Shown one piece after another: positions 23,721 through 37,810 of a stretch of 64,000 bases of DNA. The position numbers were made by a program, and so were the translations under genes. The DNA lies in contig NC_084462.1 in NCBI RefSeq assembly GCF_027409185.1, positions 185,942,071-186,006,070 of the forward strand. Direction: 5' to 3'. Source of the stretch: Cynocephalus volans (lineage: Eukaryota; Chordata; Mammalia; Dermoptera; Cynocephalidae). Positions within the stretch are counted from its first letter, which is position 1, and each line of letters begins with the position of its first letter. The notes under the pieces are model-generated. The model saw nothing but the letters and a program-made list of their open reading frames with translations, was not told the origin of the DNA and did not search any database.

Positions 23721-24999
23721 ACACCTGGGCGCACGTGCATATTTAGATCAAATGCTCAGACATATTTTGAACATCTGAGGGGCCCTGAACATTTTCCTAT
23801 ATTTTCCCAACAGATATAATTATTCTGCATTATATACGTTTTTCAAAACGTCACTCTGTTCCTCATAAATGAATACAATTATGATTTATCACATAAGATG
23901 ATATTAATAAATAGAGAAGGAGATATAGCCTCTCTCAGACAACAAAGTGGAAAAGGATCAAGGCGTCCCTCAGAAATCCCGAATGAGCTGAGGACAGCGG
24001 CCAGCACAGCTCCTATTCGACACCTTCAATGTGACAAGTGGAAGTAAACAAGCAGCAACCAGGAGGAAACATCAACACAACCCTTTTCTCCAGGTGACAC
24101 GAGGAGTTCTGGGTTCAGGTCTCACAATAAGAACCTTGGGTGTCATCACTCCCATCCAGAAAAAAGTAAAAACTCTGAACGAAATGAAAATTGGTGACAA
24201 TTCTTATATCTGTAGAAGAATTTATGTCACCGGGTGAACAGCTGTCCCCAAAACGGAAGATGCAGCCAGGACGACACACAGGGTCATAACCTGTCAGATT
24301 AGAAACTCATGAGCAGAAACCTCCATGGGACCCAGGACTGGGGGAGATAAACCAGAGCTGCAGCTAAAGAATTGCTGAAGACTCAGAGCTGGGAAGTCTG
24401 AGAGTTGGGTGCAGCCCAGTGCGATGGTCTCAGGGATCCCCAACACTTTAAACTCTACCTCAGGGGCCCACCGTGTTCTCCTAGAAAATATCGGAGAAGA
24501 ATCCTGATGTTCACAGCAGAGAAAGGGAGGAAAGAGCTATTCTGAATTACACCAGAGCATGACCTTCTCTATAAGACGCCTTGACATCAGGAGAAGCGAG
24601 TTTAGCTGATCCTAATGGATTGCAGATTCATCAGAGCATCATTGACCTGAGAGAAGAGAAAAAACGAATCCCCTCCCCCTCCCGCAAGAGACTTGCAGTG
24701 TCCCCTAAGGAGGGTAAAGGGAGAAGCACTTGTGAATGTCACACCCAGGACACAGCTCACTACAGGACAGAACTCATCCTAGGACTGTGCACTGCTTCCC
24801 TACCCCACACCTTACCCACATCCACAGGGCTCCTGTATCATGACAGAGAGAAACTAAAGCACCACATGGCCTTAGACACGATTTAAGAAGTGTCCATGAA
24901 AATGTGGTCCACAGAGGAGACAAAAACAAGGACATCAGGGACATTTTATGGAGTTTGTTCTTTGTCTTGTCATCCCGTCAGGCTCTTGTCTCTGACAGA

Positions 25000-25290
25000 C
25001 CCACCCCAAAATTCAGCCGAGCAGGGCTCTGCTGTGATTTCATCTCTGTGCTTGTCACCCTGAATCCTCCACATGGAAATATCATAGCTATGTGTGGCCC
25101 TCAGGCATCTGCTTCTCCATCCAGGACACTGAGGAATGGACAACGAGTGGGACAAATCCTCAACATCAATGTCCACAGTGTGGATGAGGACCCAGAGGCT
25201 AAACTGCCCCATTGAGGATAGAGACGCCATGGGCAGGGGTCCTGTAGGATGATAGTAACCACGTGGCTGTAGCTGCACTTTGTATACGGA
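25000..25290 (-). other. Conserved V 3'-flank module (copy B)
   Basis: Same module as 5985-6400, with the CCAGGACACTGAGGAATGGAC and GTCCACAGTGTGGATGAGG landmarks. Almost identical to 44030-44330. Confidence 0.7.
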
Positions 25291-25678
25291 AAAATGCTGA
25301 TTTAGGGACAGGGTCCTCAGGACTAATCTAAAGTTCCAGGAAAATAATACTAGATCATAATGATTTGTGTGTCAGGAAAAAAATGGGTCATGAAAAATCC
25401 AGAGAAAGAAAATTCCCCAGTGAAAAGAACCTTCTCATCTGCACATGAGGAAAGTTACTTCACTCTGTGTTGCCTGCAGTGAGAATGTGAGAAATTAGAG
25501 TCACAAAGAACAAAGCAGGACATGACCCTGAGGGACATCTGAGAGTCAGCAGAGCAGAAGAAACCTCAGATCCCAAGAGGAACCTCCCATCCCCTCTGCA
25601 CCTGCTCCATGGGGCACAGGAGCTGGGTGGGCCTTGAGTGGCCCCTGCAGCCCAGACCCCTCCTGTATCCTGCAGGGA

Positions 25679-25716
25679 GGTTTGTGTCTGGGTCACGCTG
25701 ACTTCCTGTCAGTGTG
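25679..25716 (-). promoter_or_regulatory. V recombination signal, 22-bp spacer, variant heptamer (B)
   Basis: Heptamer CACACTG (25710-25716; consensus CACAGTG, fifth base changed), only 22 bases of spacer (one base lost relative to C), then a perfect nonamer ACACAAACC (25679-25687). The CTCF-like remnant next to it (near 25637-25650) reads GCTGCAGGGGCCAC, also damaged. Confidence 0.9.
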
Positions 25717-26154
25717 TCTCTCGCACAGTAATACAAGCCTGTGTCCTCGTAGGTCACAGAGCTCAGCTGCAGGGAGAACTGGTTCTTGGATGTGTCTCTG
25801 GTGATGCAGGTGCAGCTCTTGAGCGATGGGTTATAACCTGTGCTTCCAGTATAAATTATGCGTCCCATCCACTCAAAGCTCTTCCCCATGGGCTGGCGGA
25901 TCCAGTGCCAACCATAACCACTGGTGATGGAGTAACCAGAGATGGTGAACGTGACGGAGAGGGTCTGCGAGGGCTTCACCAGTCCTGGGCCCGACTCCTG
26001 CAGCTGCACCTTGGAGAGGACACCTGGGGAGAAGGAGAATCAAAACCTGTCAGTCACATGCAGTCACAACCATATCGTAGACTCATGTGTGACATCTGAG
26101 ACCCTCACCTTCGGGAGCAGTCACCAGGCAAAGAAGTAGACCCCACAGTCTCAT
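25717..26154 (-). CDS. IGHV segment, IGHV4-like (copy B), open but damaged
   Basis: Leader exon 26109-26154 ([15 protein letters not shown]) and V exon 25717-26023 are open and correctly spliced on paper (AG acceptor, GT donor). The mature part starts [20 protein letters not shown]. The first conserved cysteine is replaced by phenylalanine (VTFTISG), so the intradomain disulphide cannot form, while two new cysteines appear in FR3 (SCTCIT where relatives have SRxSIT). Trp41 ([13 protein letters not shown]) and the second cysteine (TGLYYCAR) remain. Together with a 22-base spacer and the CACACTG heptamer, this makes it at best an ORF-class segment, most likely non-functional. Its sister C keeps the cysteine. 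Confidence 0.9.
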
Positions 26155-26266
26155 CTTCTATTTCACCTGAACTCTGCCTTCCCCAGAGACCTGAGCCCTG
26201 TCTGAGGACAGACCTGTGAGCTTCCACCACCCATGAGTCTACATTTACCCTGGAGCATGAAGGAAA

Positions 26267-26274
26267 ATTTGCAT
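26267..26274 (-). promoter_or_regulatory. Ig promoter octamer (B)
   Basis: The minus strand reads ATGCAAAT exactly, 113 bases upstream of the leader ATG; the promoter is intact although the exon is damaged. Confidence 0.9.
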
Positions 26275-27117
26275 GTGGGGGAGCTTTGTCCTTATAAGTG
26301 CTGAGGAACTGAGGTGGGAGCCATTGTATTTTTTGAAGTGCTTATGTGTTTGTTTATTTTTCTTGAAATTATTATACATGTATTTATGGTATGGGTGGGA
26401 ACTTGGTGAGCTACATGGCATAATGTGGCCCCAGCTTTCTGAGCCCAGATCTACCTTCCTTCAACCCCTGTGTTCTGTGCTGACTGGGACCCAGCCCAAC
26501 TCACCCACATAAACTCAGGCTCTGGGTCTTGCTTCTACAGTTCGGATCCCAGCATAAATCCTGGTTCTTTCCCTGGACCCTCTCCTGTGATGTGGTTCTC
26601 GTGACACCTGAGAGCTTGTTACTTGGTATATTGTTGTTACATGAGTTCCAGGCCTGCCTTGTGTTTTCCATCCTGCCATACAAGACACAGCACATCAGAA
26701 CCCACAGAGACTCTGCAGAAAATGGTGCCCAGTGCGTTACTGAGGACCCTGATTCTCAATATCTGGGAAAGATAAAAATCTTAAATGCCTCCATTCCATG
26801 GTCATTCCTGTTCATTTAAAGTGTACAAAAGTTCAACATATATTCACTTGTCACCCACATTGTATAGATTTTATTCCTTCATTTAATCCACCAAGCTTAT
26901 CAAATATCAAAAAATAAAATCGATTACAATGGTTAACATGAAAGCAGTAATAACATCCTATTGCAAAACTTTTAAAAATAAAATTTCCCTTGCTGTGCAC
27001 CTGTCTGTGGGCATGAGAGCCAGTCCATGTCTGTGGCATCACTCTCTGGATGACTGCCCACCACAGAGAGAGAGGCCAAGGGCCAGGCTGGACGCTGTGC
27101 TGTGCCTGCCCCTGTCT

Positions 27118-27162
27118 GCTCCATGTCAGTCCCAAGGACAGCTCCATGTCAGTCCCAAGGAG
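27118..27162. repeat. Short tandem duplication (about 22 bp)
   Basis: GCTCCATGTCAGTCCCAAGG occurs at about 27119 and again at about 27141. Unit A has a single related copy near 8290-8320. Confidence 0.85.
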
Positions 27163-27229
27163 GGACAGCCCTTCAAGAGTCCTGAATGAATGACAAGACA
27201 GGAGCTGCTGGTGGGCAATTTGGGGATGA

Positions 27230-27420
27230 TTCTTCAGGTCCTGTTGACTCCTACATTGTGTTGGAGTTTTATCAAAATGTTGAAAGACCTGGTGAAAGAT
27301 GATGAAAAACAAACACTCTGAAGTGATAAATCAAGTATTAGAACCAGAATAAGATACGACACAGATTCTGGAATTATCAGAGAGGAGATTTGAAATAACT
27401 CTGTGTGTGTGCATCTATGT
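27230..27420 (+). mobile_element. Ancient L1M-type fragment (upstream of B)
   Basis: Paralogue of 8405-8570, with the same tggaattatcagagaggaga landmark. Confidence 0.6.
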
Positions 27421-29689
27421 TTAATTTTTATTCAAACCTTCAGCTGACTCTCCAGAGTCCTAGTGGCCCAGCTCTGTGTGTCCAGGAGAACTTGTCAGGA
27501 AGCTCTGCCTCATGGAGAAGCAGCGCAGCCTCTCAGTGGAGTAAGGGACAAGGACAAAGACCTGCATCTTGCTCGTTTCTGTTCTAACGTGCTCAGGAGG
27601 GAAGTTGCAGTGAGAAGAAGTGACTGATTCAGAACGTCACTCAGGAACCCAGACTCCACTGGTGTAAGACCCCAGATCTACAGCTTGTGGACAGACATTT
27701 ACAGAAAACAGAAGGTGAGGGAATGGTGAATTTCAGGTGGAATGATTTTAGCTGCTGTAAAGACACTAAACATGAGGTCTCACTAGTAACACAATTCAAG
27801 TGCATGACACAGGATGTGAACCACGAATGCAGTGTTGTAGAGCAGATCTCTAGACCTTGTTCATCCTACATAACTGCAACTTTCCTCCTGTAGAACGTTA
27901 AGTTTGTTAGCCAGGCTGTGAGGCTGTATGTTATAACTGTGTACACTTCCTTGGGCATAATCTGTCATATGGCCCTGACTTATATCAAAAGCTAAAAAGT
28001 GTGTGTTATCTGCTATTTCAGGATAAATGAGAAAAACAGGTGTGTGTGTGGACTGGAGCCTGACACACTGAGTCCGTGTCACCTCTGTCTCTGTCTCTCC
28101 ACACCCATCCACCCATACACACAAACACTCACCATTGGTCTTTTGAAAATCTACCCAGAACTGTCCATTTGATTGATCCTGATAACTCCTTCTCATAGAA
28201 TAAAATGTGAACCTCACAGTCCTGTTCTGTAGTAAGTCACAGTGTGTAGGAAGAATGTCCCATAGTACAAAGTGACAGGATGGCCCTGTGTGTTTGAGAA
28301 TCAGTGCATCACAGCCTGTTTCTTTGAATCATAATTGTCCTGCAGGCCTCATGCGCATGCTGGTTTCTAACTTGGAATGAGTGTTGTGTTTTATGGATAG
28401 ACCTAGCTTAAAAAAAATATTTTAAGATAATTATAGCATTGAAAATTCATTAAGTAAGACTCACACACCACTGAAAAGAGAAAATATCTTCATGAAAAAA
28501 AATGGTCTTAGATGGGATGTCAGAAAAGTGGTAAAAGTACTAGCTGAGAAAATTTTAAATGTCCTTTAAATAAATCAAACAATATTAAAAACTATTATTA
28601 TGTCATTAATACAAACAATTAATATTACTTGCATTTTTAGTGAAACCCTAAGCAAAAATTAATGATGATGATAATAATAATAATAAACAATAATAGTAAA
28701 TCACCAAACACCAATGTGATGAGAAACCAGCAGAAACATGAAATGAGGAGATAATCTCTTTATATATGTGGAACCATTGTTATAGAAGAAAGAGAGATAA
28801 AGAAAATTGTCAAGATGAATAAAGAGCTGAGATTTAAGAATAGACCTATTAGGCAGAGAAGAAAGGGGGCATATGGATCATGAATAATGTTAGAGATAAA
28901 TCGGTGATACACCACACCTTCTCAAAATGTGCCTGTAATTGGATGAAGTTTAAGTAGACTGAAAGGTAAAAGAAAAGGCAAAATGGGTTTTCATTACAAA
29001 AATTGCATGCCTTTAGCAATATTTGCTGTGCAACGGTGTAAGTACATGAATACAAGATGGTTGGGAGTGCAGGACCAGAAATCAACAATAAAAATACCTG
29101 CCAGAGCAATGCAGATATAAAAAATTAGATGTTAGACAAAGGCTTTATTGAAGTTCAATTCTGCGTGAAGATAACACTACAAGCTACACGTTTTTGATAC
29201 GTGGTAACAAACCAGTCACCATGTCACACTTTGTTCACGGTCTTCCTACCAGACTTTCTAACACAGGATAATGCAGTTCAACTTCAAATGTAACAGTTTC
29301 TTGAGGAAATTAGTAAATGTTAACTAAAATACTCTGAATCACCTCAGATTTCCCCTTTAAATACAAAAGTGAGTGTGACACTGGTTGATTTGCTGTTTGT
29401 ATATTACGAAGTCAGCCCTTGGAAGTTCACATCTGATCTGTGTGATAATTTTGAGACTGTCACTGTAAGTAAAGGAAAACCGCATGTAATCATTTAAAAA
29501 GGTTTCCATTAATAATCATGCTCAGTTGAAACATAGAGACACACTATTCTGTCCTGTGTCCAGGTTCCAAATTAGAAAACTGAGCTCATTTGCTAATGTG
29601 ATTTAGTAATTTTCCCCTAAAAGTGTTCTCAGAGGAACATGTCTATCTCCATCCTGCTTCCGATCTGTTCCCAAACTTTAGGGCTCTTA

Positions 29690-29935
29690 TATTTAGCTGT
29701 ATATGTGTCCTGTGGTCATTGAGTCACAGGGCTTGATTGTTTGGACCACACTACTCAGCCCATTCCCTGACTGATGTCTGACCCCAGCCTCCCATGGGCT
29801 TGTCCCTCTCAGTGCTCTGCAGCTGGTGGCGCTGTCTGCATGTCCTCTGACATAAGGTGTGTGAGCTGTGAGAGGTGTCCTGGGGTCAGCAGCTGCTCTG
29901 TCCTCACAGATAATCTGTGCTTTCAAGAAAGCTGC
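29690..29935. other. Conserved intergenic module M (copy in B)
   Basis: Closest relative of 11340-11590; shares GTGAGAGGTGTCCTGGGGTC and the following GCTCTGTCCT stretch. Ends at the L1 insertion point. Confidence 0.65.
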
Positions 29936-30775
29936 TTGCCTTCTGTAGTTTGTCTTTCTGCTCTGTTGATTTTTTCTTTTGATGTGCAGAAGCTTTTGTA
30001 AATGATATAATCCCATTTGTATGTTTTTTCTTTTGTTCCTTGTGCTTTTCAGATCTTATTCGCAAAGTCTTTGCCTAGACATCTGACAAGGTATTAATAT
30101 ATAGAATACATAAGGTTCTCAAAGCCAAAAGAGAAAAAAAAAAAAACAGATAATCAAACAGAAATATGTGCAATGGAGATGAGTAGACAGTAGACATTTT
30201 TCAAAAGAAGATACTGAAATGGCTAACAGATAAATGAAAAAAATGTTCAGCATCAGTAATCATTAGGAAAATGCAAATCAAAAACACGTTGAGATATAAT
30301 CTCAACCCAGATAGACTGGCCATTATTGAAGAGACCGTGAATAACAAATGCTGGTGAGGATGTGGAGAAATCAGAAAATTTCTACTCTGCTGGTAGGACT
30401 GTAAATTAGTAAAGCCATTATGGAGATTTCTCAACAAACTACAGATAGAAGTGTCATATGATCCAGCAATGCTACTACTGGATTTACATCCAAAGGAATG
30501 GAAATCCTGTCAAAGGGACAACTGCACTCCCATGTTAATCACAGCTCTATTTCCAATAGTCAAAATATGGAGCCAACCTAAATGTCCCTCGACAGACTAC
30601 AGGGTAAAGAAAATGTGGTTTATATACACAGTAGAATACTACTCATTAATAAAAACAAAATGAAATTCTGCCATTTGAATCAACATGGATGAGTCTGGAG
30701 AAAATCATATTAAGTGAAATAAGCCAAAGAAAGACAGAGAAATACTGCATATTCTCAATCATAACTGCATGCTAA

Positions 30776-31130
<355 letters not shown>

Positions 31131-31295
31131 AAAATGTGGTTTATATACACAATAGAATATTACTCATTAATAAAAACAAAATGAAATTCTGCCATTAGAA
31201 GCCACATGGAAGAGTCTGGAGAAAATCATATTAAGTGAAATAAGCAATAGAAAGACAAAGAAATATTGCATATTCTCAATCATAACTGCATGTTA

Positions 31296-31306
31296 AGAAA
31301 AAAGAA

Positions 31307-31338
<32 letters not shown>

Positions 31339-31445
31339 AAAAAAGAAAGAATGAAAGAAAGAGAAAAGAAAGAAAGAAAGAAAAGAAAAGAAAGAAAGAA
31401 AGAAGGAAAGAAGGATGAAAGGAAGGAAGAAAGGAAGAAAGAAAA
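31296..31445. repeat. (GAAA)n purine tract, second
   Basis: Second purine tract after the duplicated L1 segment, shorter and less regular than the first. Confidence 0.95.
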
Positions 31446-32114
31446 GACCACAACAATACGTTGAACGTTCAGAAGGAGGGAACAAACCTAAGGACACTCG
31501 AGACGGGGGAAGGGAGGGAGGGTGGATGGGAGCGACAAGGCGGGTCAAGGGCATAAAGAAAAATTGAGATTTTCTATAATGAGTATGCTAATAATAAAAA
31601 CTAAAAATAAATAAATAAAAAGTAAATATAGCTGCATGATGGCTGCAGATGATTTCAAATTAATATTAGCTAAGTGTTTATATTAATCAGCTGTACATGG
31701 TATAGACGAATAGTTTCCAATCTTAAGTCAGCGCTTGCCTTGACACTTTACAAGCACTGCAAGGTTCTTTTTCACCACGTGTAACCAGTCAACAAGACAA
31801 TCCTGGGAATTCTCTAAAGGTGGAACATGGTCATGAAACAAGCCTCAAAGACACTTTGGACATTTCCTGGTGGATTTTCTTCAGCTTCCATTCATGAGGG
31901 GATTTTAATATGTTTTATTTATTGTTTTACTATTTTTTTTCAATGTCTTGAAGTAATTTATTGGAAAAATGTTAGAGCTCTTTCAGTTGATAAAATGATG
32001 CTTTATTTTGTGTTTACAACCTGTATTATGAAAACATTTACATCAAGTGAGCTTGTCAAAATTCTAAACACAAGAGCACACACACACACATATACACAAG
32101 GAAAATACGCTTTT

Positions 32115-33790
32115 GGAAGACTACATGACAAATAGACACTTTGCAAACAAAGTGTTGACATTCTTCAGAGAAATGGTAAAAACTATCCAAAATTTCACAT
32201 CAAGGAACAAAAGACACCACACAGCCAAAGCAATCCAGAGAAAGAAAAAATAATAATAAAGCTGGAGGCGTTACACTACCTGACTTTAAATTCCACTACA
32301 AATCCATAGTAAGAGAAACAGTATGGAACCGGCATAAAAACAGACACTAAAACCAATGCAACGGAACAGAGAACCCAGAAAACAAACCACATACTTACAG
32401 CCAGCTGGTCTTTGACAAAGGCACCAAGAGCACACATCAGTGAAAAGACTGACTCTTCAATATATGGTGCTGGAGATACTGGAAAACCATCTATAACAAA
32501 ATAAAACTAGACCTGTATCTTCCACCATATTTGAAAATCAACTCAAAATGGATTAAAGACTTAAATGTAAGACCTGATACCTTACAACTTCTAAAATAAA
32601 ACACAGGTGAAACACTCCAGGAATTAGGACTGGGGAAAAACTTTATGGAAATACCTCAAAAGCACAGGTGACAAAAGAAAAAAAATAAACAAATAGTGTT
32701 ATATCAAACTAAAAACTTTCTACACAGCAAAGGAAACAATTAACCAAACAAAAAGACAACCTGCAGAGTGGGAGGAAATATTTGTAAACTATGCATCCAC
32801 CGTGGGATTATTATACAGAATATACAAGGAACCCAGAAAATGTTGCCATAGGAAAAACTATAATGAACCAGATTAAAAATTGAGCAAAGGGGCCTAGTAG
32901 ACATTTCTCAAAGATGATATACAAATGGCCATCAGACACATTAAATAATTCTCAACATCACTAAACGTCAGGGCAATACAAATCAAAACCACACTTATAT
33001 ATCATATGATTCAGATAGACTGGCCATTATGCAGAATACAGAGTAAGAGATGCTGGACAGGATCCTGAGAAAGTGAAACCCTCCTACACTGTTGGTGAGA
33101 CTGTAAATCAGTGTAGCTATTATGGAAAACAGCATGGAAGTTTCTCAAACCATGACAGATAGATCTGCCATATGATCCAGGAATCCCACTGCTGGGTACA
33201 TAACCATAGGCAAGGAAATCATCATGTTGAAGGGAAACTTGCACTCCCATGTTTAACGCAGCTCTATTTACAGTAGCCAAGATTAGGACCCAACTTACAT
33301 GCCAATTGGTGGGTGTCTGGATAAGTAAACTTTGGTATCTGTACACAATGTAATACTACTTTGCCAATAAAATAAATAACAAAAGTCTGCCATTTGCAGC
33401 AATATGGATGAACTTGGGGAAAATTATGTTAAGTGAGATAAGCTGGGCACAGAAAGTGAAATACCACATGTCTTCACTGATAAGTGGGAGCTAAAAATAA
33501 AACAGAAAAAGAAATAAAGATACAATGATGACAATAACTTGTAGAAATTTCAAAATGGGAGACCGTACGTAGGCCACCAGAGTGTGAAATGAGGAGGGGG
33601 GATGGGTTTAGCATGGAATTGATAAAGAACCCCAAAATATATCACACTGTACAATGTTGAATATATTATTTATTCTGATATGAGCTTGTATATTGTACAC
33701 AGATATGGATATTCAAAGCCATACCCCTCAGATATTTACAAAAAAAATTCAGTAAAAACAATAAAAAGAATATAATAAATTTACTTTTAA
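32115..33790 (+). mobile_element. L1 ORF2 3' half and 3' UTR
   Basis: Sense L1 with landmarks in order: gctggaggcgttacactacc, a ccagctggtctttgacaaag stretch, ggtgctggagatactgg, aaatcaaaaccacacttat, and the 3' UTR with a ccagagtgtgaaatgagg stretch. Frame broken; dead copy. Confidence 0.9.
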
Positions 33791-36700
33791 GAAAAATATG
33801 AAAGAAAAAAATTTACATTGTAGAATAATAAAATTATAAATATTAATCTAGGAAAACGGGAGACAATTATTATTTTCCATTTATGCTGATCAGTGCTCAA
33901 AAGTTCTCAATAAAATCATGTTCAGTGTTAGATCCTTCGATCACTGAAGAAAGATAGTCTGGGAACTAAGGTTTAAAATGCACTAAAACAAATTTCTATT
34001 CTTGAAAATAGCAAATCAAGTTGAATGGATGGGCTTGATGTTATGCAGGTCACCACCAGTAGGAAATAGAGATCCTTCCCTTGAAACTTCTTGAGAAGCC
34101 ACATGTTGACCTGGGGCACTAAGAGTGGGGCATTATCTTCCTGTTTCAACCTCCACTGCTGGTGGATACCCCTGAGAGGTTTAACTTATCTACACATCAG
34201 GGCGGTAGCGACCTGCGGGACTCAAAGTTCCCACTACAGCGAAGGAAGTTGCGCATCACCTGAGAGCTGTTTCAGGTAAAGATGGATCTTGTCCATACAG
34301 AAATATCCAATGCAATTGCTGCTAACATTTGTCTTGGCCTGGGGGACATGAAAGGAAACAACAAAAATCCAGTCCAGCGTGTCCTTATATTTCTCTTTTC
34401 TTAGTTGGTTCCACACAGGTCCACTCAGTCCACTCTGCCACAAAGGCCAGACTGACTCCTCTTTGTCTCGGTGCATAGGTGCCATCTTAGCCTGAAAGAC
34501 ATGGGGCAGTTACCATCCCTGATAGAGAAACTCTCTTTTATCAGCTGCTCCACAGTCATAAGTATCCCCTTTAAGAAGACAACAAACATAGACTCAAATT
34601 ACGTGGAACCACTTCTGTGCCCTAGTGGAAGGATTGTGAAGGCATAAATAAAACTTTGCATTTAGTCACAGCAAATGTGGTGAAAGGAATTAATCCTGCT
34701 TCAACACTCTTATTCCCAGACCCCTGTGTTGTAGCTACTGGGCTAAAGCGTCCTATAGTGCAGATTGATTTGGACCATATGCTGGACACTAGATTACAGT
34801 GAAACGCCTGTGATGGAATTAATTTAGAGCTCAGAGTTTCTTCTGGAAGACGATGTCGTAAAACATCCTCAGTCACATCAATTTGGTTTTATTTTCTGAG
34901 ACTTGAATTGGCCCTTCCATTGTTCTATTAGTCTTTCTGCTTCTGGAAATATCTAAATGATAGATGACAACTTTAGCCCATGAGTGTGTTCCCATGGCCT
35001 CACGTCCTATGACTCAACAACAACTAGTGTCCTTGGTCTTAGACAACATCCTGCAGGATCTCATATAAGATCCAGACATTCAGCACCAAGGACATTGGTC
35101 ATGAGAAAAGGACTTTGCCAACAAAGGCAAATCCTCATACTCGAGAAGACTAACTACCATAAACAAATATAAAGCTACAAGTGTAGGTGAAGGGCACATG
35201 GTATTCTCTGTCTTATTACTGCAACATATGTATAAGCCTAAAGTTACTTCAAAATGCATTTAAAAATTAAGAAAAATATGAATGAACAGGTAAATAATGC
35301 CAATAAAAAATTAGATGAGAAAATTCTAATGAGGACAATTTTCTGGCTCTCATGTGTGAATGTGACATGAAGCAATCAATTTATTACCAAGAGGATTAGT
35401 GTTAGTCCCATGTTGATGGATGGTGTCGTATTTGTCACCGTCATCTCAGGTACTCAGTGTGAGGAGCTAGGCCAGTCATGGAGGGAGCATCCCCAAACTT
35501 CATCTTGTATTCTCAGGAAAGCCTGGTATAAACAGAGAAGGCACAAAGGTTGGTACAGAAATATCGATAGTTATATAAAGATCAATGACCTCATTCCCTG
35601 GACCCACTGACTTAGTAGGACATGTTTTCCTCTCATGAGGTGCTGATACTCTCACATGTCAATGCATTTGGTTGGACTTTAACATTATAATTGACCTGAA
35701 AAGTTGTGTCATAGATTGTTAGAAAATTCCCTGAGAAATTACAACATTAATTTTCAGGAAGATGTGGAAAAATATCAGGATGTGATGGAGTTGCTAAGTA
35801 TAAATGCCAGAAAATAACTAACTAAAGAGGTTATTTCAAGAAGATAAGTGCCCAGGGAGGACCAAAGCTACAAAGGCTTCCAAAGTGTCGAGTAGACGGA
35901 GACCAAAGAAGAGCCATCAGATTTGTCATCTCAGAATGTTAATCCTATCAGTGAGAGCACAGAGTGGAATTGCTGGTGTGGACAAAAATTAGAGCAAGTC
36001 CAAGAGAGAGTGAAACATGTTATACCTGAAGACATTCGGGATACTCACACTTTCAGTTTGTGTGTGAGGACCCAGAGGTACAGTCCTCCTAAATGGAGGG
36101 TTTTTTTTTTAAGACGAATACCAAACGTGTGTTGTTAATGAAATCACTCAGGATATGGCCACGTATAGGACTGCATAAGTGACAGTGGCACCCAGGGGTC
36201 ACTGTGGACCACACAGTCCATGTGATCATTCTGATTTACTCAGAATCTTTTCCATCCACCACAGTTTGGGATGGGGAAGCTCAAGTTTGAGGTCAGTGTT
36301 TTACTCTATGAAGAAAAGAAGAAAACGAGGACACAGATGTTGAAAAAACCTTCCAAAATTCACAATGTCCTGTTCATGACAAATTTGTTAGTATAGGACC
36401 TAGATTTAATATTTACACTTTTTTGTGTTTAGCAATATGCCTGTGCAATAAAGTTAATTGGTACTTTTAGAGAGTGCCAGTGAGTGTGTATATACTGTCA
36501 GAAAGGCATTATTTTAAAACAGTATTAAAAATTACACTCACTTTAAAAAGTCACATTTTAATATATGTGCTACAGTATCATCTATTCAATAAAAGAAGAC
36601 AATAATGTATCTACTTTTCTGCAAAAACAGTTTTTTGATTCAATAGGATTATCTGACATTTTCCAGAAGGGTTTGTTTAGTCAAATGAATATAAAATTTA

Positions 36701-37190
36701 ACTGGCTCATGTAGAAATTGGAAATCTTGGCTGTTCTACATAATGGTTGGGTGGGGCCTGCCTGGCATATAGCAGAGTCTCAAACACATATTATTACTTT
36801 TATAGAGGAACATAGTGCAGTGCAGATGTAATAATGATTTATTGCCTCATGTCTGATAGTCTTTGTTCATGTTGTTATAATTTAAAATAAAATAATCACA
36901 ACTTCTGTTCTGTAAAATGAGTTTACTCAAAACAGTCTTTGAGACACTGCTTCTTTGTGTTTCACTTCCCCTGCCATATGTGAAGAAAAGTTAAGAAAAT
37001 CTAAAAGAAAAGATGTATGCTTGGTTAAAATACACATTTTCTGCCCTTTGTCCAACTTCTTAAATAGAATGCTTAGATCCTTTGCATTTAGTATATTTTC
37101 TTTGTTTTAATAAAAGCTTTTCAGAGTTTTAGATTAGTCTTTTAGCCCTTCCTCAGCTCTGTTCCATAACACTGGAACTCACAGATATTT
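33791..37190. other. Unassigned DNA with weak ERV-like and duplicated parts
   Basis: No V exon and no host gene recognised. 34090-34900 (minus strand) gives broken, non-repetitive coding-looking pieces that might be a retroviral fossil of unknown family; I cannot confirm this. 35790-36400 aligns loosely with 47240-47760, so it belongs to the duplicated V flank. 36400-37190 is AT-rich and unassigned. Confidence 0.45.
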
Positions 37191-37810
37191 GATTTCATAC
37201 ATGTGCTCTGCTCACTGGAGACAAACTTTATATTGAGGGTGACCTGGACCACCAACGCATCACTGTGCAAACACAGCATCTCAGAGATTTGCCTACCAGT
37301 GTGTCCTGCAGGTGGTGGAGCCATCTGTACATTATAAGGCATAAGGTACGTGAGTTGTTCTAGGTGTTGTGGGGTCATTAGCCCCCTGTGCCTCCAACTT
37401 GCTGCAGGATTGACCTGCAGTAGTGCCTGAATTACATGGTTCTGCATGTGAGAGACACATGGGCTCAGCAGCACAGTGAGGAAGCTGCAGGTGACCCACT
37501 TCAGGTGACCTGTCCAGGGTGTCCATGGATGGAATGACACATACGATGCACATTAGGAGACAATGTGGGGTTGGATGTTTGAAGATCAAATCTATTCGAG
37601 ACCCTGAGGGGAAGAGGTAGTCTGTCTGAGTGAAGGTGTCCATGAAGGGACAAAAGCTTCTTCTCTGAGGCCAAAGAGTGTGAGCTTGGGACACAGAGCG
37701 ACTGGACTATGCAGCTGTTTTTCTATGAGTGAAATTAGCTCCACAAAAGAGAAAGGAGGAGAATCTTCAGGATGGTCTGTTTCTAGAGAATGAAACATGA
37801 GTTACAGGAA
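37190..37810. other. Conserved intergenic module M (3' of VH3-2)
   Basis: Shares GTCCTGCAGGTGGTGGAGCC-type and CTGCAGTAGTGCCTGAAT landmarks with the copies at 19080-19690 and 48110-48560. No conserved open frame. Confidence 0.65.

Larger units (their letters stand above)
19080..23815. repeat. Duplicated IGHV3 unit, copy 1
   Basis: Carries IGHV3 copy 1 and aligns with 37190-42004. From about 19980 to 23120 the two copies run in parallel at high identity, including L1 pieces in the same order. Differences include a SINE (only in copy 2), an LTR-like element (only in copy 2), and about 220 bases at 23260-23480 present here but missing from copy 2. Confidence 0.9.
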
